Positions 46,539-54,509 of a stretch of 64,000 bases of DNA are shown here, in pieces (the first letter of the stretch is position 1; every line of letters begins with the position of its first letter). Below the pieces are notes generated by a model. That model had not been told where the DNA came from. It saw only the letters and a list, made by a program, of their open reading frames with translations, and ran no database searches. Source of the stretch: Tropicimonas isoalkanivorans (GTDB taxonomy: Bacteria; Pseudomonadota; Alphaproteobacteria; Rhodobacterales; Rhodobacteraceae). Made by a program: the position numbers and the translations under genes. Location of the stretch: assembly GCF_900112335.1 (NCBI RefSeq), contig NZ_FOLG01000008.1, positions 1 through 64,000 of the forward strand, given 5' to 3'.

Positions 46539-47146
46539 CAGAACTCCACCCCGGCCTGCGCCTTCACCCCGGATCGGAACGGGTGCTTCAACAGCTCCAT
46601 CTCCGTCGCGAGGTCCGCGATCTCCAGAAGCTCCTCCTTCGCATTGCGGCCCGTCAGGACCACGTGGGTCATCGGCGGCTTCTTCTCCTTGAGGAAGGCG
46701 ACGACTTCGTCAATGTCGAGATACCCATAGCGCAGCGCAATGTTGATCTCGTCGAGCAGGACCATACGGTTGCGCTCATCCTTGATCAGCTCCTTCGCCT
46801 TTTCCCAGGCCGCCGCCGCCATCTCCATATCGCGGGACTTGTCCTGCGTTTCCCACGTGAACCCCTCGCCCATGGCATAGAACGGACAGGCGTCTGCGAA
46901 ATGGGTCTGGATCAGCGTGCGTTCTCCCGTCTCCATGCCGCCCTTGATGAACTGCACCACGGCACAGGGCATCCCGTGGGCGATGCAGCGAAATATCATC
47001 CCGAAGGCGGCCGAACTCTTGCCCTTGCCCTTTCCGGTATGGACGACGATCAGGCCCTTTTCCTCCGTCTTCGTGGCCATGATCTTGTCGCGCGCGGCCT
47101 TCTTCTTGGCCATCTTGGCGTTGTGGCGTTCGGTATCGTCCGTCAT
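46538..47146 (-). CDS. cobO: Cob(I)yrinic acid a,c-diamide adenosyltransferase CobO
   Basis: A 202-residue adenosyltransferase that attaches the 5'-deoxyadenosyl group to cobalt. The ATP-binding P-loop is VVHTGKGKGKSSAAFGM near 33-49; the later LLDEINIALRYGYLD and VLTGRNAKEELLEIADLATE are CobO hallmarks. Coupled to YrhK downstream; lrgB lies 10 bp upstream. Confidence 0.95.
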   Translation of the reverse strand: MTDDTERHNAKMAKKKAARDKIMATKTEEKGLIVVHTGKGKGKSSAAFGMIFRCIAHGMPCAVVQFIKGGMETGERTLIQTHFADACPFYAMGEGFTWETQDKSRDMEMAAAAWEKAKELIKDERNRMVLLDEINIALRYGYLDIDEVVAFLKEKKPPMTHVVLTGRNAKEELLEIADLATEMELLKHPFRSGVKAQAGVEF

Positions 47147-47156
47147 CTCATTCTCC

Positions 47157-47873
47157 TCAGAACAGCCATCTGGCGATCAGGGGCGCCAGAAGGGCGGTCA
47201 GCAGCGCGTTGAGCCCCATCCCGATGCCGGCAAAGGCGCCGGCGGTTTCATGTACCTGGAAGGCGCGTGCGGTGCCGATCCCGTGGGCGGCGACTCCGGT
47301 CGCGAAGCCACGTGCGCGCCAGTCGGTGATGCCGAGCGCATTGTAAAGGGGCGTCACCACGACCGCGCCGATGATCCCGGTCAGGATCACCAGGGCCGCC
47401 GTCAGCGTCGGCAGGCCACCGATCACCTCGGAGACGCCGAGCGCCACGGGGGACGTCGCGGACTTCGGCACGAGCGACAGCAGCACCGCGCCGCGCAGCC
47501 CAAAGGCCCACCCCACCGCCACCGCCGAGAGCATGGCCACGAGCGAGCCCACCAGCAGCGCCGCCACCATCGGCAACGCAGCACTCCGTAGCAGCCCGCG
47601 ATTGGCCCAGAGCGGAAGGGCAAGGGCCACGGTGGCCGGGCCAAGCAGGAAGTGCACGAACTGCGCCCCGCCGAAATAGGTCTGGTAGGGCGTCCCGGTG
47701 CTCCAGAGCGTTGCCGAAAGCAGCGCCACCGCGACCAGCACGGGATTGACCCACGGCGAGCGGCCAGCGGCCCGAAAGGCGGCGTCCCCGATGGCATAGG
47801 CCAGCACCGTCGCCGTCAGCCAGAGCAGCGGCCCGGCGCTGAGATAGATCCAAAGGTCGGTCAGGTCACTCAC
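47157..47873 (-). CDS. LrgB/CidB-family membrane protein
   Basis: A 238-residue protein with six or seven hydrophobic helices. The family signature lies near 88-120, including VPKSATSPVALGVSEVIGG. LrgB with LrgA forms an antiholin-like or pyruvate-transporting pair in other bacteria. It starts with GTG overlapping the lrgA stop (GTGA) at 47870-47873. The gene sits between cobO and cobN. Confidence 0.88.
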   Translation of the reverse strand: MSDLTDLWIYLSAGPLLWLTATVLAYAIGDAAFRAAGRSPWVNPVLVAVALLSATLWSTGTPYQTYFGGAQFVHFLLGPATVALALPLWANRGLLRSAALPMVAALLVGSLVAMLSAVAVGWAFGLRGAVLLSLVPKSATSPVALGVSEVIGGLPTLTAALVILTGIIGAVVVTPLYNALGITDWRARGFATGVAAHGIGTARAFQVHETAGAFAGIGMGLNALLTALLAPLIARWLF

Positions 47874-48238
47874 GGCGCACGCCCTCCGTCCGGCCCCTGC
47901 CCCATCGCCCGCGCGACGAGGCGGAAGGTCAGAACGCCCGCAGCCAGGGCCAGCACGGTACTCACCACCAGCGCCGCAAGCAGCCCGATCCCGTAGCGGC
48001 CAAGCGTATCCAGGTGCGCCACCACACCCACCCCCGCGGGCACGAAGAGCAGCGACAGGTTTGCAAGGATCGTCTGCCCCGTCGGCGCCACGACCTCATA
48101 GATGCGTGGCCGCACGACCAGCAGGAGCAACATGAGCGCCATGCCCAGCACCGGCCCGGGCAATGGAATGGCGAAGAGCCGCGCGACGGATTCACCGGCC
48201 AATTGGCAACCGAGCAATAGCACCAACGCCCAGATCAT
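47870..48238 (-). CDS. LrgA/CidA-family membrane protein
   Basis: A 122-residue four-helix protein (hydrophobic segments about 2-20, 25-48, 60-82 and 86-108) with PLPGPVLGMALMLLLL and NLSLLFVPAGVGVVAHLD, the LrgA signature. Together with lrgB it resembles a holin-antiholin or murein-regulation module. A role in cobalamin import is not known. Confidence 0.88.
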   Translation of the reverse strand: MIWALVLLLGCQLAGESVARLFAIPLPGPVLGMALMLLLLVVRPRIYEVVAPTGQTILANLSLLFVPAGVGVVAHLDTLGRYGIGLLAALVVSTVLALAAGVLTFRLVARAMGQGPDGGRAP

Positions 48239-48359
48239 GCTTTGCGCTCCCCGGATGGCATGACGATCATTCGGTCATCTCCTTGCACGCGTCCGTAGGA
48301 CCGGTTGGCACGCGGCACCGCAGCGACGCATCCGGCCACAGACAAACGATGACCGCCCG

Positions 48360-51300
48360 TCACGCCGTCATCTCCGCCAAGCGTGCCCGCGCCGAATTGG
48401 AGCGCGGCGCCCAGAGGCCCCGGTCGATCGCCTCCTGAAACCGCTCGGCGATTTCGCGCAGCGCAGGCGCGTTGGCCTCGGCGATGAAGTCACGCGTGGC
48501 GTCGTCCTCCAGGTAGGCATCGTAAACCAGGTCGAAGTGGTGGTCGCGAACCGCCCCCGTGGTGGCGGCAAAGGCAAAGAGGTAGTCCACCGTCGCCGCG
48601 ATCTCGAACGCGCCCTTGTACCCATGCCGCTTGACGCCCGCGATCCACTTGGGGTTCGCCGCCCTCGCCCGCACCACGCGGCCGATTTCCTCGTCCAGGG
48701 TCCGGATCACCGGGCGCTCCGGCCGCGAATGGTCGTTGTGATACACCGTCGGCGCCGCGCCCCGCAGGTGCTCCACCGTGGCCGCCATGCCGCCTTCGAA
48801 CTGGTAGTAGTCGTCGCTGTCCAGCAGGTCGTGTTCGCGGTTGTCCTGGTTCTGGACCACCGCCTCCACCAGCCCGAGCCGCGCCGAAAGATCCGCCTTC
48901 GCCGCCGCGCCCTCAGCTCCCTCGCCATAGGCGTAGCCGCCCCATGTCAGGTAGGCGTCGGCCAGATCGCCCTTGTCGGTCCAGAGCCGCTCGTCGATCA
49001 TCGCCTGCAAGCCCGCGCCATAGGCACCCGGCTTCGAGCCGAAGACTCGGTAGGCCGCGCGCGCCTCCCCCACCTCGCCCGCCTCCCGGCGGAACCGGGC
49101 GGCGGCCGGATTGTCCGCCTCCGGCTCGTCAAGTCGCATGATCGCGCGGGCGGCCGATGCCACGAGGTCCACCTGCGCCGGGAACGCATCCCGGAAGAAG
49201 CCTGAGACCCTGAGGGTCACATCCACGCGCGGGCGGCCGAGCACGCTCGCAGGCAGGATCTCGAACCCCGTGACACGGCCGGACATCGCATCCCACGTCG
49301 GCTTCGCCCCCATCAGCGCCAGCGCCTGCGCAATGTCGTCCCCGCCGGTGCGCATGTTCGACGTGCCCCACGCGGTGAGCGCGAGGGCGCGCGGCCAGTC
49401 GCCGTTGTCCTGCAGGTGCCGGTCGATCAACCGGGCGGCGGACTTCCAGCCAAGCTCCCAGGCCGCGCGAGTCGGGATGGCGCGACTGTCGACCGAGAAG
49501 AAGTTGCGCCCCGTGGGCAGGACGTCCAACCGGCCGCGCGTGGGCGCGCCCGACGGTCCGGGCGACAAGAAACGACCGTCCAGTGCAGTCAGAAGCCCGC
49601 CCATCTCATCCCGTCCGGAGCGCTCGACGGCTGGCCTCACGTGGCCATCGATCTCCGACATGATAGCCGCGGAGGCCGGCCCCGGTGCAGCCACCTCGCC
49701 CTCCACCATGCGGGCGGCAAAGACCTCGAGGCGCTCGACAGTGTCGCCCGCGCTCCGCCAGGGGTTGCGCTCTCCTGACGGAGATCGCGAGGGGGGGCGG
49801 GGGGCGGGCGCGCTGCGCGCGCCCGCCCCCCGCCCCTGCGGGTCGACTGCGTCAGCAGGCGAAACGTCCAACTCCACCAGCGCCTGCGGCCGAGGTCCCT
49901 CCCAAGGCGCCGCCAGCTCACAATCCAGAGGATCGAACGCCATCTCGAAGTCCCGGGCCAGCGCCCGGATAATGGAGGCGTTGCCCCCCGCCCCGTCTCC
50001 GCGTTGCACGCGTGTCAAAGCGACGATCAGGTCGCGCGCCAGCCTCCCCTCCGGCGACTGGCCGAACACGTGCAGCCCATCGCGGATCTGGCTTTCCTTC
50101 AACTCGCAAAGATAGGCGTCGATCTTCTGCAGCCGGCTGTCGGTGTCGTCGGCCTCGACCACACCCGCGTCGGCGCCGAGCCCGGTCGCCTCCATCAGCG
50201 ACAGGATCTCTCCACGGAGGTAGTCGATCCTCCGCGCGTCCACGCCCGCGGCCTGGTAGTATTCGTCCACCAACACTTCCAGTTCCCGCATCGGCCCGTA
50301 GCTTTCGGCACGTGTCAGCGGCGGCGTCAGGTGGTCGACGATCACCGCCTGCGCCCGCCGTTTCGCCTGCGTGCCTTCCCCGGGGTCGTTGACGATAAAG
50401 GGGTACACATGGGGCAGCGGCCCGAGCGCGACCTCCGGGAAGCAGGTTTGGGACAGGCCAACCGCCTTGCCGGGAAGCCACTCCAGGTTGCCGTGTTTTC
50501 CCATGTGAACAATGGCATCCACACCGAAATTGAACCGAAGCCAGAAGTAGAAGGCGAGGTAGTTGTGAGGCGGCACGAGGTCCGGGGCGTGGTAGGTGTC
50601 CGTCGGGTCGATGTTGTAGCCGCGCGCCGGTTGCACGCCGACTACCACGTTGCCGAAGCGGAGGATGGACAGGGCAAAGGCCTCACCGTCGCAGAAGGGA
50701 TCGCCCTCCGGGGGGCCCCAGCGGTCCTCCACCTGGGCGCGCACGTCCAGCTGCAGCGTATCGTACGCGAGGCGGTAGTCGGCAAGCGAGAGCCGCTCGC
50801 CGCCCTTCCGCTCGGCACGGTCGGTCAGCCAGTTGGTCGGGCCAGCGAGGACGGCGGCCATCAGCTCTTCGGACGTCGAGGGCGCGGTCTCGACACGATA
50901 CCTGGCGTCGCTCAGCGACTTTAGCACGCCCACGGTTGCTGCCGGCGTATCGAGCCCCACGCCGTTGGCGAGGCGACCGTCCTTGTTGGGGTAGTTCGCG
51001 AGAATGAGCGCCACCCGCCGGTCCGCTGTCGCCTTGCGCCCGAGGTTGGCCCAGTTGGCGGCAAGGTCGGCCACGAACTGCACCCGGTCGCCGCGGGCGC
51101 GGTAGGCGGCGATAGCGCATTGGGTGGCGTCGTCGAAATAGGCCTGGGCCTTGAAGCTGACGGCGCGGGACAGGATCCGGCCGTCGACTTCCGGCAACGC
51201 CACGTTCATCGCGATGTCCCGGGCTGACAGTCCGCGGTCGCTCTCGGCCCAGGTTTCCTCGGCACCGCCGGAGAGGACGACCTGGAGAACGGGCGCTCCG

Positions 51301-52169
51301 GGTGCGTCCAGAACAGTCGGTTCGCGGCCATTGGTCCATGCTGCGGGGTCCGGGGAGGAAACGGCGAAGCTGGTGGCGTTCAGGACCACGGATGGCGGCG
51401 CCTCCGCGAAGATCCCTTCCAGCGTGGCGACTGACACCGGGTCTTTCAGGGAGGCGACGAAGACGGGCAGCGGGTTCAGCCCGCGCCGCAGGAGCGCCTT
51501 CACGAGCTGGTTGACCGGGTGCAGACCGGCGCCCTGAACCAGCGCCCGGTAGAAGGTGACCGCCGCGACCGGGGCGCCTTCGGTCCAGTGCTTGCGCAGC
51601 GTCGAGAGGTCGGCACGGGTTTCGCCGGGCCAGTAGAATCCGGCGCGCAACAGCGGCTCGGGTGCGGCGGGGCGGTCGCCTGTGCCGAGCATGTGCCGAG
51701 TCAGGCGCAACAGGTTGGCGGCGTTTTCGGGGCCGCCCTCGACGCAGTAGGACCAGAGGGCGTGCCAATCCTCCGCCGGGACGGTGGAGAGCTGGAGCAG
51801 TTCCGGGTCCGGTTTGTCGTCTCCCGGCAGGAGGGCGAGGGCCACGCCGGCGGCGCGCAGGCGGGCGGACAGCTGCTCCACCGCGTACTGCCAGTAGGCG
51901 GCGCCGCCGAGGACGCGGGCGATGACGAGGCGGGAGCGCTCGGCGGTGTCCTCGATATATTTGTCGACGGAGAACGGATGCGACAGCCAGCCGAGGTTGG
52001 CGAGCCGGAGGTCTGGCGCGGCGTCGCCCAGGACTTGGCGGGCCTCCGACAGGGCGGCGAGTTCGGTGTCCGCGGCGGAGAGGAAGATCACGTCGGCCGG
52101 GGTCTGGCCGGGGTCGACCGGTTCGGAGCCGTCGGAGACCTGGCCGGGGATGGCGGCGAGGAGGTGCAT
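48360..52169 (-). CDS. cobN: Cobaltochelatase subunit CobN
   Basis: A 1269-residue large subunit of the aerobic cobalt chelatase, which inserts Co2+ into hydrogenobyrinic a,c-diamide with CobS and CobT. The core is clear: PARGYNIDPTDTYHAPDLVP near 520, AIVHMGKHGNLEWLPGK near 549-565, and late motifs TWGGYAYG and HGYKGAFEI. A Pro/Ala/Arg-rich insertion near residues 770-800 is encoded by a perfect inverted repeat (49794-49836) and interrupts the otherwise conserved NPWRSAGDTVERLE region. cobS and cobT are not in the window. The 27-codon ORF upstream ends on its start codon (TGATG). Confidence 0.95.
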   Translation of the reverse strand: MHLLAAIPGQVSDGSEPVDPGQTPADVIFLSAADTELAALSEARQVLGDAAPDLRLANLGWLSHPFSVDKYIEDTAERSRLVIARVLGGAAYWQYAVEQLSARLRAAGVALALLPGDDKPDPELLQLSTVPAEDWHALWSYCVEGGPENAANLLRLTRHMLGTGDRPAAPEPLLRAGFYWPGETRADLSTLRKHWTEGAPVAAVTFYRALVQGAGLHPVNQLVKALLRRGLNPLPVFVASLKDPVSVATLEGIFAEAPPSVVLNATSFAVSSPDPAAWTNGREPTVLDAPGAPVLQVVLSGGAEETWAESDRGLSARDIAMNVALPEVDGRILSRAVSFKAQAYFDDATQCAIAAYRARGDRVQFVADLAANWANLGRKATADRRVALILANYPNKDGRLANGVGLDTPAATVGVLKSLSDARYRVETAPSTSEELMAAVLAGPTNWLTDRAERKGGERLSLADYRLAYDTLQLDVRAQVEDRWGPPEGDPFCDGEAFALSILRFGNVVVGVQPARGYNIDPTDTYHAPDLVPPHNYLAFYFWLRFNFGVDAIVHMGKHGNLEWLPGKAVGLSQTCFPEVALGPLPHVYPFIVNDPGEGTQAKRRAQAVIVDHLTPPLTRAESYGPMRELEVLVDEYYQAAGVDARRIDYLRGEILSLMEATGLGADAGVVEADDTDSRLQKIDAYLCELKESQIRDGLHVFGQSPEGRLARDLIVALTRVQRGDGAGGNASIIRALARDFEMAFDPLDCELAAPWEGPRPQALVELDVSPADAVDPQGRGAGARSAPAPRPPSRSPSGERNPWRSAGDTVERLEVFAARMVEGEVAAPGPASAAIMSEIDGHVRPAVERSGRDEMGGLLTALDGRFLSPGPSGAPTRGRLDVLPTGRNFFSVDSRAIPTRAAWELGWKSAARLIDRHLQDNGDWPRALALTAWGTSNMRTGGDDIAQALALMGAKPTWDAMSGRVTGFEILPASVLGRPRVDVTLRVSGFFRDAFPAQVDLVASAARAIMRLDEPEADNPAAARFRREAGEVGEARAAYRVFGSKPGAYGAGLQAMIDERLWTDKGDLADAYLTWGGYAYGEGAEGAAAKADLSARLGLVEAVVQNQDNREHDLLDSDDYYQFEGGMAATVEHLRGAAPTVYHNDHSRPERPVIRTLDEEIGRVVRARAANPKWIAGVKRHGYKGAFEIAATVDYLFAFAATTGAVRDHHFDLVYDAYLEDDATRDFIAEANAPALREIAERFQEAIDRGLWAPRSNSARARLAEMTA
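49794..49836. repeat. Perfect 20-bp inverted repeat inside cobN
   Basis: Positions 49794-49813 and 49817-49836 are exact reverse complements with the 3-base loop TGC. The region is in frame and adds a GAGARSAPAPRP-like stretch to CobN. It lies at a point where related CobN proteins have no extra residues (family knowledge), so it looks like an inserted palindromic element. Confidence 0.85.
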
Positions 52170-52252
52170 CAGGCGGCTCCGGCGGGGCGGAGGACGGGGT
52201 CGGCGACCGGGACAGGACGGGCGCGGCGAGAGGGTGTCTCACGATGGGACAT
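52169..52252 (-). CDS. Candidate 27-residue leader peptide upstream of cobN
   Basis: A 28-codon open frame (ATG at 52252, TGA at 52169-52171) begins six to seven bases after AAGGGG and ends on the first bases of cobN as TGATG. The peptide is Arg/Pro-rich and not recognised. The tight overlap and ribosome site suggest translational coupling to cobN. It may simply be a leader without a functional product. Upstream lies an AT-rich TATATATAAATTAC stretch (52263-52280) that could hold a promoter. Confidence 0.4.
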   Translation of the reverse strand: MSHRETPSRRARPVPVADPVLRPAGAA

Positions 52253-52262
52253 GCTCAACCCC

Positions 52263-52282
52263 TTGTAATTTATATATATTGC
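52263..52282 (-). promoter_or_regulatory. AT-rich possible promoter upstream of cobN
   Basis: The sequence TATATATAAATTAC, read leftward, is by far the most AT-rich stretch between cobW and cobN and lies just upstream of the leader ORF. It could serve as a -10 region for a cobN transcript independent of the riboswitch. No clear -35 partner was fixed. Confidence 0.3.
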
Positions 52283-52363
52283 AATGCACGCATTCCAGCC
52301 GACAGCCGGAGCGGCGAACGCCGCTCCCGTCGAAAAACAGGGATGCCGGGGATGCCCGGCGTC

Positions 52364-53449
52364 TCACGCCACGAGGGCCTTTTCGATCGCCGCGCGGTCC
52401 AGCCCTGCCTGGCCGATCACGACCAGACGCGTCTCGCGCGGCTCGCCGGCCGTGAAGGGGCGGTCGAAATAGCTGTCGATGCGCGGGCCAACGGCCTGCA
52501 CGGTCAGCCGCATCGGCTTGCCCGACACCGCCGCGAAGCCCTTGAGGCGCAGGATGTCGTGGGTGCGGATCACTTCGGCCACGCGCTCCGCGAAGGCGGC
52601 CGGATCGGCAATTTCCGGGCGCGAGACGACAAAGCTCTCGAACTCGTCATGGCCGTGCGCATGTTCGTGATCGTGGTCATCGTCGTCGTGGTCATCATCG
52701 TCGTCGTCATCGTGGTGATGGTGGTGGTGATGCACCTCGTGGCGGCCGTCCATGTCGTCTTCAGCGCCCACGCCGAGCCCGAGCAGGATAGCTGCGTCCA
52801 CGGCCCCCATTTCGGAGTGCAGCACGGACACGCCGGCCCGCACCTCAGACCGCAGTTTCGTTGCCAGCGCTTCGGCAGCGGCACTGCCCAGAAGGTCCGC
52901 CTTGTTCACCACGACCATATCGGCGCAGGCGAGTTGATCCTCGAAGAGCTCCGACAGGGGCGTCTCGTGGTCGATGGTGTCGTCGGCCTCGCGCTGGGCG
53001 TCCACGGCGGCCTCGTTGGCGGCGAACCGGCCTTCGGAGAGCGCCGGGCCGTCGACCACGGCAACCACGCCGTCCACCGTCACGCGGGTGCGGATATCGG
53101 GCCAGTTAAAGGCACGGACCAGCGGCTGCGGCAGGGCGAGGCCCGAGGTTTCGATGACGATGTGATCGGGCGCGTCGGGGCGCTCCACCAGCTTTTGCAT
53201 GGCGGGCAGGAAGTCCTCGGCCACAGTGCAGCAGATGCAGCCGTTGGACAGCTCGACCACGTCGTCGTCGCGGCAGTTTTCGATGCCGCAACCGCGCAGG
53301 ATCTCGCCGTCCACACCGAGATCGCCGAATTCGTTGATGATGAGGGCGATCCGTTTGCCGTTGGCGTTGTTCAGCAAGTGACGGATCAGCGTCGTTTTTC
53401 CGGCGCCGAGAAAGCCGGTGACGACGGTTGCGGGAATCTTCTGCGCCAT
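52364..53449 (-). CDS. cobW: CobW GTPase metallochaperone
   Basis: A 361-residue G3E GTPase believed to deliver cobalt to the chelatase. Walker A is GFLGAGKTTL near 10-19; the CxCC metal motif lies in NGCICCT near 72. A run of His then Asp residues (about 237-266) forms an extreme metal-binding loop before the C-terminal CobW_C domain. The ATG at 53449 is chosen; the open frame extends upstream through the riboswitch. It is the first gene after the cobalamin riboswitch. Confidence 0.95.
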   Translation of the reverse strand: MAQKIPATVVTGFLGAGKTTLIRHLLNNANGKRIALIINEFGDLGVDGEILRGCGIENCRDDDVVELSNGCICCTVAEDFLPAMQKLVERPDAPDHIVIETSGLALPQPLVRAFNWPDIRTRVTVDGVVAVVDGPALSEGRFAANEAAVDAQREADDTIDHETPLSELFEDQLACADMVVVNKADLLGSAAAEALATKLRSEVRAGVSVLHSEMGAVDAAILLGLGVGAEDDMDGRHEVHHHHHHHDDDDDDDHDDDDHDHEHAHGHDEFESFVVSRPEIADPAAFAERVAEVIRTHDILRLKGFAAVSGKPMRLTVQAVGPRIDSYFDRPFTAGEPRETRLVVIGQAGLDRAAIEKALVA

Positions 53450-53561
53450 GCGCGGGGCTCCTTGCGACAAACTGGCGGATGCTCGGCTCGCGCGGGCGAC
53501 CATTGGGCCGGCGCGGCTCCGGGGCACCCCGCCCGAACCCGCATCCCGCACCGGCTGCGCC

Positions 53562-53745
53562 GGCGGCACGAGGCAGGTCTCCTGGCTCGCGGGTCGTGGC
53601 CGGCCCCGGCCTTCCCGGCGCGCACGCCAGTGGCTGGGGGCCTGCTCGCCGCATACAGTCGCGGGGGCGGCTGCGGTTCGGAGCGCGTGGCCCCTTTCGC
53701 ATTCCCTCTTCGCCCGGACGGGTCCGGGAACCTCGTGGCGCCGGT
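53562..53745 (-). promoter_or_regulatory. Cobalamin (AdoCbl) riboswitch controlling cobW-cobN
   Basis: Read leftward, this 5' leader has the conserved cobalamin elements in order: GGTTCCCGG near the start, AAGAGGGAATGCG, the CCGCGACTGT core, GCCACTGGC, CGGGAAGGC, and the closing B12 box GAGCCAGGAGACCTGCC at 53572-53588. It ends about 115 nt before the cobW start. High cobalamin should repress cobW, and probably cobN and further genes. It begins on the cobK stop codon. Confidence 0.95.
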
Positions 53746-54509
53746 TATGGGGTCCGGTCGGACGGAGTGTCAAGCAAGTGCAACGCCGCGAGCCAGTCCA
53801 GCGCGGACGGGACCGTTTCGGCGGTCTCCGCCCCTTCCGGCGGTGGGGGCCGGTCGACCACGAAGACGCGCAGGTCGAGGTCCGCAGCCGCCCGGAGCTT
53901 TGCCGTTCCACTCTGGCCGCCGGAGTTGCGGGTGACGAGGTGCGAGATGCCGTGCTCGATCAGAAGCTCGCGTTCCGCCTCCATGGGAAACGGCGGGCGG
54001 GCGAGGATGTTGGTGGCATGGGGCGGCAGGCCCGGCACCGGCTCGATGGAGCGCAGGATGAACCGCACGTCGCTGCGCCCCGCCAACGCGGGCGCAGAGC
54101 CGGACCCGGTCGCCATCAGGGCGCAGGCCCCGTGCGGCAACGCCTCCACGGCGGCCGGGAGGGTGTCGAAGTGCCGCCAGTCCGCCCCCGGTGGCGCGAC
54201 CCACGGGGGCCGGCGCAGCAGCAGCAGCGGGCAGTCCGCCGTGTCGGCCGCCCAGACCGCGTTGGCGGTGATCCGGGCGGCGAAGGGGTGCGTGGCGTCG
54301 ACCAGGGCCGCAATGCGGTGCTCCGCAAGGACGGCGGCCATCCCCTGTGGGCCGCCGAACCCGCCGCGGCGGATCGTGCCGGGCAAGTCGGCGGGGCGTT
54401 CGGTTGCGCCGGAGAGTGAGATCAGGACCTCGACGCCGCGTGAGACGAGGAATTCGGCCAGTTCGCGCGCTTCGGTGGTGCCGCCGAGAATCATCACGCG
54501 TTTCGTCAC
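53745..54509 (-). CDS. cobK: Precorrin-6A reductase CobK
   Basis: A 254-residue NADPH-dependent enzyme reducing precorrin-6A (or its cobalt form). The opening MILGGTTEARELAEFL and the later VDATHPFAARITANAVWAA are family signatures; VTRNSGGQSGTAKLRAA near 205 is the C-terminal motif. GTG at 54509 overlaps the cbiD stop (GTGA). A much longer open frame upstream is not coding. Confidence 0.92.
   Translation of the reverse strand: MTKRVMILGGTTEARELAEFLVSRGVEVLISLSGATERPADLPGTIRRGGFGGPQGMAAVLAEHRIAALVDATHPFAARITANAVWAADTADCPLLLLRRPPWVAPPGADWRHFDTLPAAVEALPHGACALMATGSGSAPALAGRSDVRFILRSIEPVPGLPPHATNILARPPFPMEAERELLIEHGISHLVTRNSGGQSGTAKLRAAADLDLRVFVVDRPPPPEGAETAETVPSALDWLAALHLLDTPSDRTP

Noticed and set aside
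50683-52242. A 519-codon open frame on the minus strand overlapping cobN in another frame
   Set aside because: Arg/Pro-rich, no motif; it is the result of very high GC in the strongly supported cobN frame.
52308-52327. Hairpin GGAGCGGC/GCCGCTCC between cobW and cobN, considered as a terminator
   Set aside because: No U-run on either side; listing it as a terminator would be unsupported.
52650-52740. Repetitive GTC/CAT-rich stretch considered as a tandem repeat or CRISPR-like feature
   Set aside because: It is the coding sequence of the CobW His/Asp loop, without direct repeats and spacers.
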